DNA from: Strigops habroptila
Taxonomy: Eukaryota; Chordata; Aves; Psittaciformes; Psittacidae
NCBI RefSeq assembly: GCF_004027225.2
Contig: NC_044277.2
Location: 30,724,995-30,788,994, forward strand
Length of the DNA stretch: 64,000 bases
Direction of reading: 5' to 3'
The first letter of the stretch is position 1; the number at the start of each line of letters is the position of its first letter. A program made the position numbers and the translations under genes. Positions 61,811 to 64,000 of this stretch are shown in pieces. Under the pieces are notes generated by a model. It did not search any database, was not told the DNA's origin, and saw nothing but the letters and a program-made list of their open reading frames with translations.

Positions 61811-63140
61811 TTTATACCTGGTTTTAAAACTTTTGATGCACTCTGTTTCAGCAAACAGTTATTGCTTTGAAGGATTTTTTTTTTTTTTTGTATTCTTAGC
61901 ATCATTAGCAACCATTCCTATATACGATCCTATACAGCGTCTTTCATTCAAAGCAGGTTTGTGTTATTGCAGGTTTTCCTCTTATTTATAAGGATTTGAA
62001 GTACCACCTTCTGTACTTTCTTTAGAAGGCTGTTGACTCTTGCTTGTCTGTCATGCAAAGAATCTGATTTAGAAAGCACACGGTGTTGCACAGTAGCTGA
62101 AATATACCACTTGTAAATCACTTTGGGTTTGGTTTTTTTATGTAGACAAAAGGAGCTAAAAATCAGTTATCCCACAATTTTGCATTACTGAGGCATTAGC
62201 CATATTTTGGTTTTGTAATTTATTGTGTTTATTTTCTTAGTCACAAAATTCCAGATACAATAACATTTAAACCAAGCAATTTAAAAAAAAATAATTATTT
62301 TTCTCTGTAATGCTTGAATAATAAGAGCATATAGTTGTTGAAGTTGCTAGTATACATTAATCATCTTGCCAGGAAATTTGTTATACAACAAGTAGCACAA
62401 TCCCACACCTGTCAAAAGACTAGAAAATATATGCAGGCTTTAGTGATGTAGTGTATGATAATTTATGTCTGAATGCTGAATATTTCTTTAATCTCATGAT
62501 TCTTCTCTAAACTAATCACTGCCTTTATTTAGCAAGTTTAATCATTCCAATCTTATTTTATCCATATTTTTCTGCATGTAATCCTTAAATTTGTTAGCAT
62601 TTCTAAGATTTTTATTTTCAGCTGCAGCTAATGAAGTATTCATATGGCAATGTTTTCTATTCACCCACTGTTCTCTTCTAGATCTTTAGTTAGTAAGTTC
62701 ACTTTCCCTCTTTCTCCATAAAACACGATATAATTTTATAATTCTTGTTTTTTGCCTTCTATTGTAAGGTCCAATTCAATATTACAGTTATGCCCAGCAA
62801 AATGTTGGGGTTTTTAATTTATTCAGTGAAATATTAAATCTGTGGAGTTTTTCTGAATATCTGGAAGGTGTTAAACACTCTCTATAACCAAATATGAATG
62901 TTACTGTTTGTGAGAAACAGATCTATGTAACTTCCTTTGAGAAGTAATTTTATACTTTTAATGTAAAGTTTCCTGAAAGGACTTGTAGCTTATTAATAGC
63001 ATAGTAATATAGATTGTGAACAAGCTTTTTTGTTATTTATTGTTTACTGCTGTTATGGATAGATAGATATGTAGGTATAGATAAAACCAACTTTGTTATT
63101 TTTGATATGAATAAAAATAGGAAATGCTCTGTTACACTAA
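61811..63140 (+). other. Probable PEX2 intron, 3' part
   Basis: T-rich sequence leading up to the coding exon. A short ATAG/GATA repeat lies at 63,056-63,083. Confidence 0.5.
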
Positions 63141-63163
63141 AATCTATTTGTGTTTATTCCTAG
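63141..63163 (+). promoter_or_regulatory. Splice acceptor of PEX2 coding exon
   Basis: A pyrimidine-rich AATCTATTTGTGTTTATTCC run followed by TAG, ending at 63,163. It leaves 19 untranslated bases before the start codon. Confidence 0.8.
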
Positions 63164-63182
63164 AAAGCTTTTTTGTGAAGAA

Positions 63183-64000
63183 ATGGCATCCAGCATTGGA
63201 AATGAAAAGAGTGTGAATCCTGTGCTCAGAATAAGTCAGCTTGATGCTCTCGAACTAAACAAAGCCCTGGAACAACTAGTGTGGTCCCAGTTTACCAGCT
63301 GTTTTCATGGATTTAAACCAGGGGTGTTGGCTCATTTTGAACCAGAAGTAAAAGCATTTTTATGGCTTGTATTGTGGAGATTCACCATCTACTCCAAGAA
63401 CGCAACTGTGGGACAGGCTATTCTGAATATTCAATACAAGAATAACTTATCTCAGACAGAGAAATACCAACCACTGAGCAAAAACCAGAAGTTATGGTAT
63501 CTTATTTTAACTGTTGGTGGAAGATGGTTGGAAGAAAGATGTTATGATTTATTTAGCAATCGTCAAATACAATCTTTCTGCAAAATTAAGAGTTGTATTA
63601 ACTTTGGAGCTGGACTGCTTAAACTTTGTGGACTTCTAAATTTTCTGATTTTTCTTCAGAAAGGAACATTTGCAACACTCACAGAACGCATTCTAGGAAT
63701 TAGGTCAGTTTTTTGCAAGCCCCAAACTGTTCGTCACATAGGATTTGAATACATGAACAGGGAGCTGTTATGGCATGGCTTTGCTGAATTTCTGATCTAT
63801 CTGCTGCCACTTATTAATGTACAGAAACTGAAACTTAAAATTTTTTCTTGTTGTTCACATATTGCAGGTATTTCCAATAGTAAAAACACATTAACAGCTC
63901 ACTGCAAAGAATGTTCGCTATGTGGGGAATGGCCTACCATGCCTCATACCATAGGCTGTTCACATGTTTTTTGTTACTACTGTATTAAAAGCAACTATTT
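63183..64000 (+). CDS. PEX2: PEX2, peroxisome biogenesis factor 2 (partial)
   Basis: PEX2 is a peroxisomal membrane RING-type E3 ubiquitin ligase. With PEX10 and PEX12 it ubiquitinates the receptor PEX5, so that PEX5 can be recycled after matrix protein import. The frame opens with ATG at 63,183 and is uninterrupted for 272 codons to the window end. I recognise the family from [20 protein letters not shown] near residue 18, [13 protein letters not shown] near 112 and [17 protein letters not shown] in the middle. The RING has C244, C247, C259, H261, C264 and C267. The last two zinc ligands lie beyond the window. The residue numbering agrees with the human protein (about 305 residues), with no net gap to the RING. 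R119, the site of a known human nonsense mutation, is present. Two hydrophobic stretches (about residues 126-145 and 200-215) fit membrane segments. The coding region has no intron here, as in other vertebrates, and the upstream acceptor implies non-coding 5' exon(s). Confidence 0.97.
   Translation, partial: MASSIGNEKSVNPVLRISQLDALELNKALEQLVWSQFTSCFHGFKPGVLAHFEPEVKAFLWLVLWRFTIYSKNATVGQAILNIQYKNNLSQTEKYQPLSKNQKLWYLILTVGGRWLEERCYDLFSNRQIQSFCKIKSCINFGAGLLKLCGLLNFLIFLQKGTFATLTERILGIRSVFCKPQTVRHIGFEYMNRELLWHGFAEFLIYLLPLINVQKLKLKIFSCCSHIAGISNSKNTLTAHCKECSLCGEWPTMPHTIGCSHVFCYYCIKSNY

Overview
This is a bird genome window. It is AT-rich, carries about twenty dispersed CR1 LINE copies of very different ages, a solo LTR of the common avian ERVL type, and one vertebrate gene at the right edge. 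That gene is PEX2, a peroxisomal E3 ligase subunit. Nothing bacterial, plasmid-like or CRISPR-like is present. The order of bird cannot be fixed from the sequence alone.

Layout. Bases 1-43,290 look intergenic: mostly unique A-rich DNA with scattered CR1 pieces, A/C-rich low-complexity tracts and two LTR insertions. Bases 43,290-44,360 form a strong CpG island with paired CCAAT boxes, a YY1-like site, an ETS-like site, a G-quadruplex motif and several 5' splice-site-like sequences. It is the likely promoter and first exon of PEX2. Bases 44,360-63,163 are best read as PEX2 intron(s), T-rich on the + strand, with more CR1. A clean splice acceptor ends at 63,163, and the PEX2 open reading frame starts at 63,183. 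It runs intact off the window end after 272 codons, partway through its C-terminal RING finger.

The most striking element is a 3.07-kb endogenous retrovirus at 4452-7516. It has a perfect 6-bp target duplication (GGGAAT) and two LTRs that differ by a single inserted G, so it landed recently. It keeps a tRNA-Trp-type primer binding site, a polypurine tract, and broken remnants of gag, the integrase C-terminus and the env transmembrane subunit. Most of gag-pol and the env surface subunit are deleted. It is an internally deleted element whose recent movement must have depended on proteins made elsewhere. It resembles in outline the short defective ART-CH-type elements known from chicken.

Other points: a possible 132-bp symmetric-phase exon just right of the retrovirus; a perfect 16-bp inverted repeat with a 4-nt loop at 52,997-53,032; several short tandem duplications; and a reversal of A/T strand skew at the CpG island, consistent with transcription (or replication) diverging from it.
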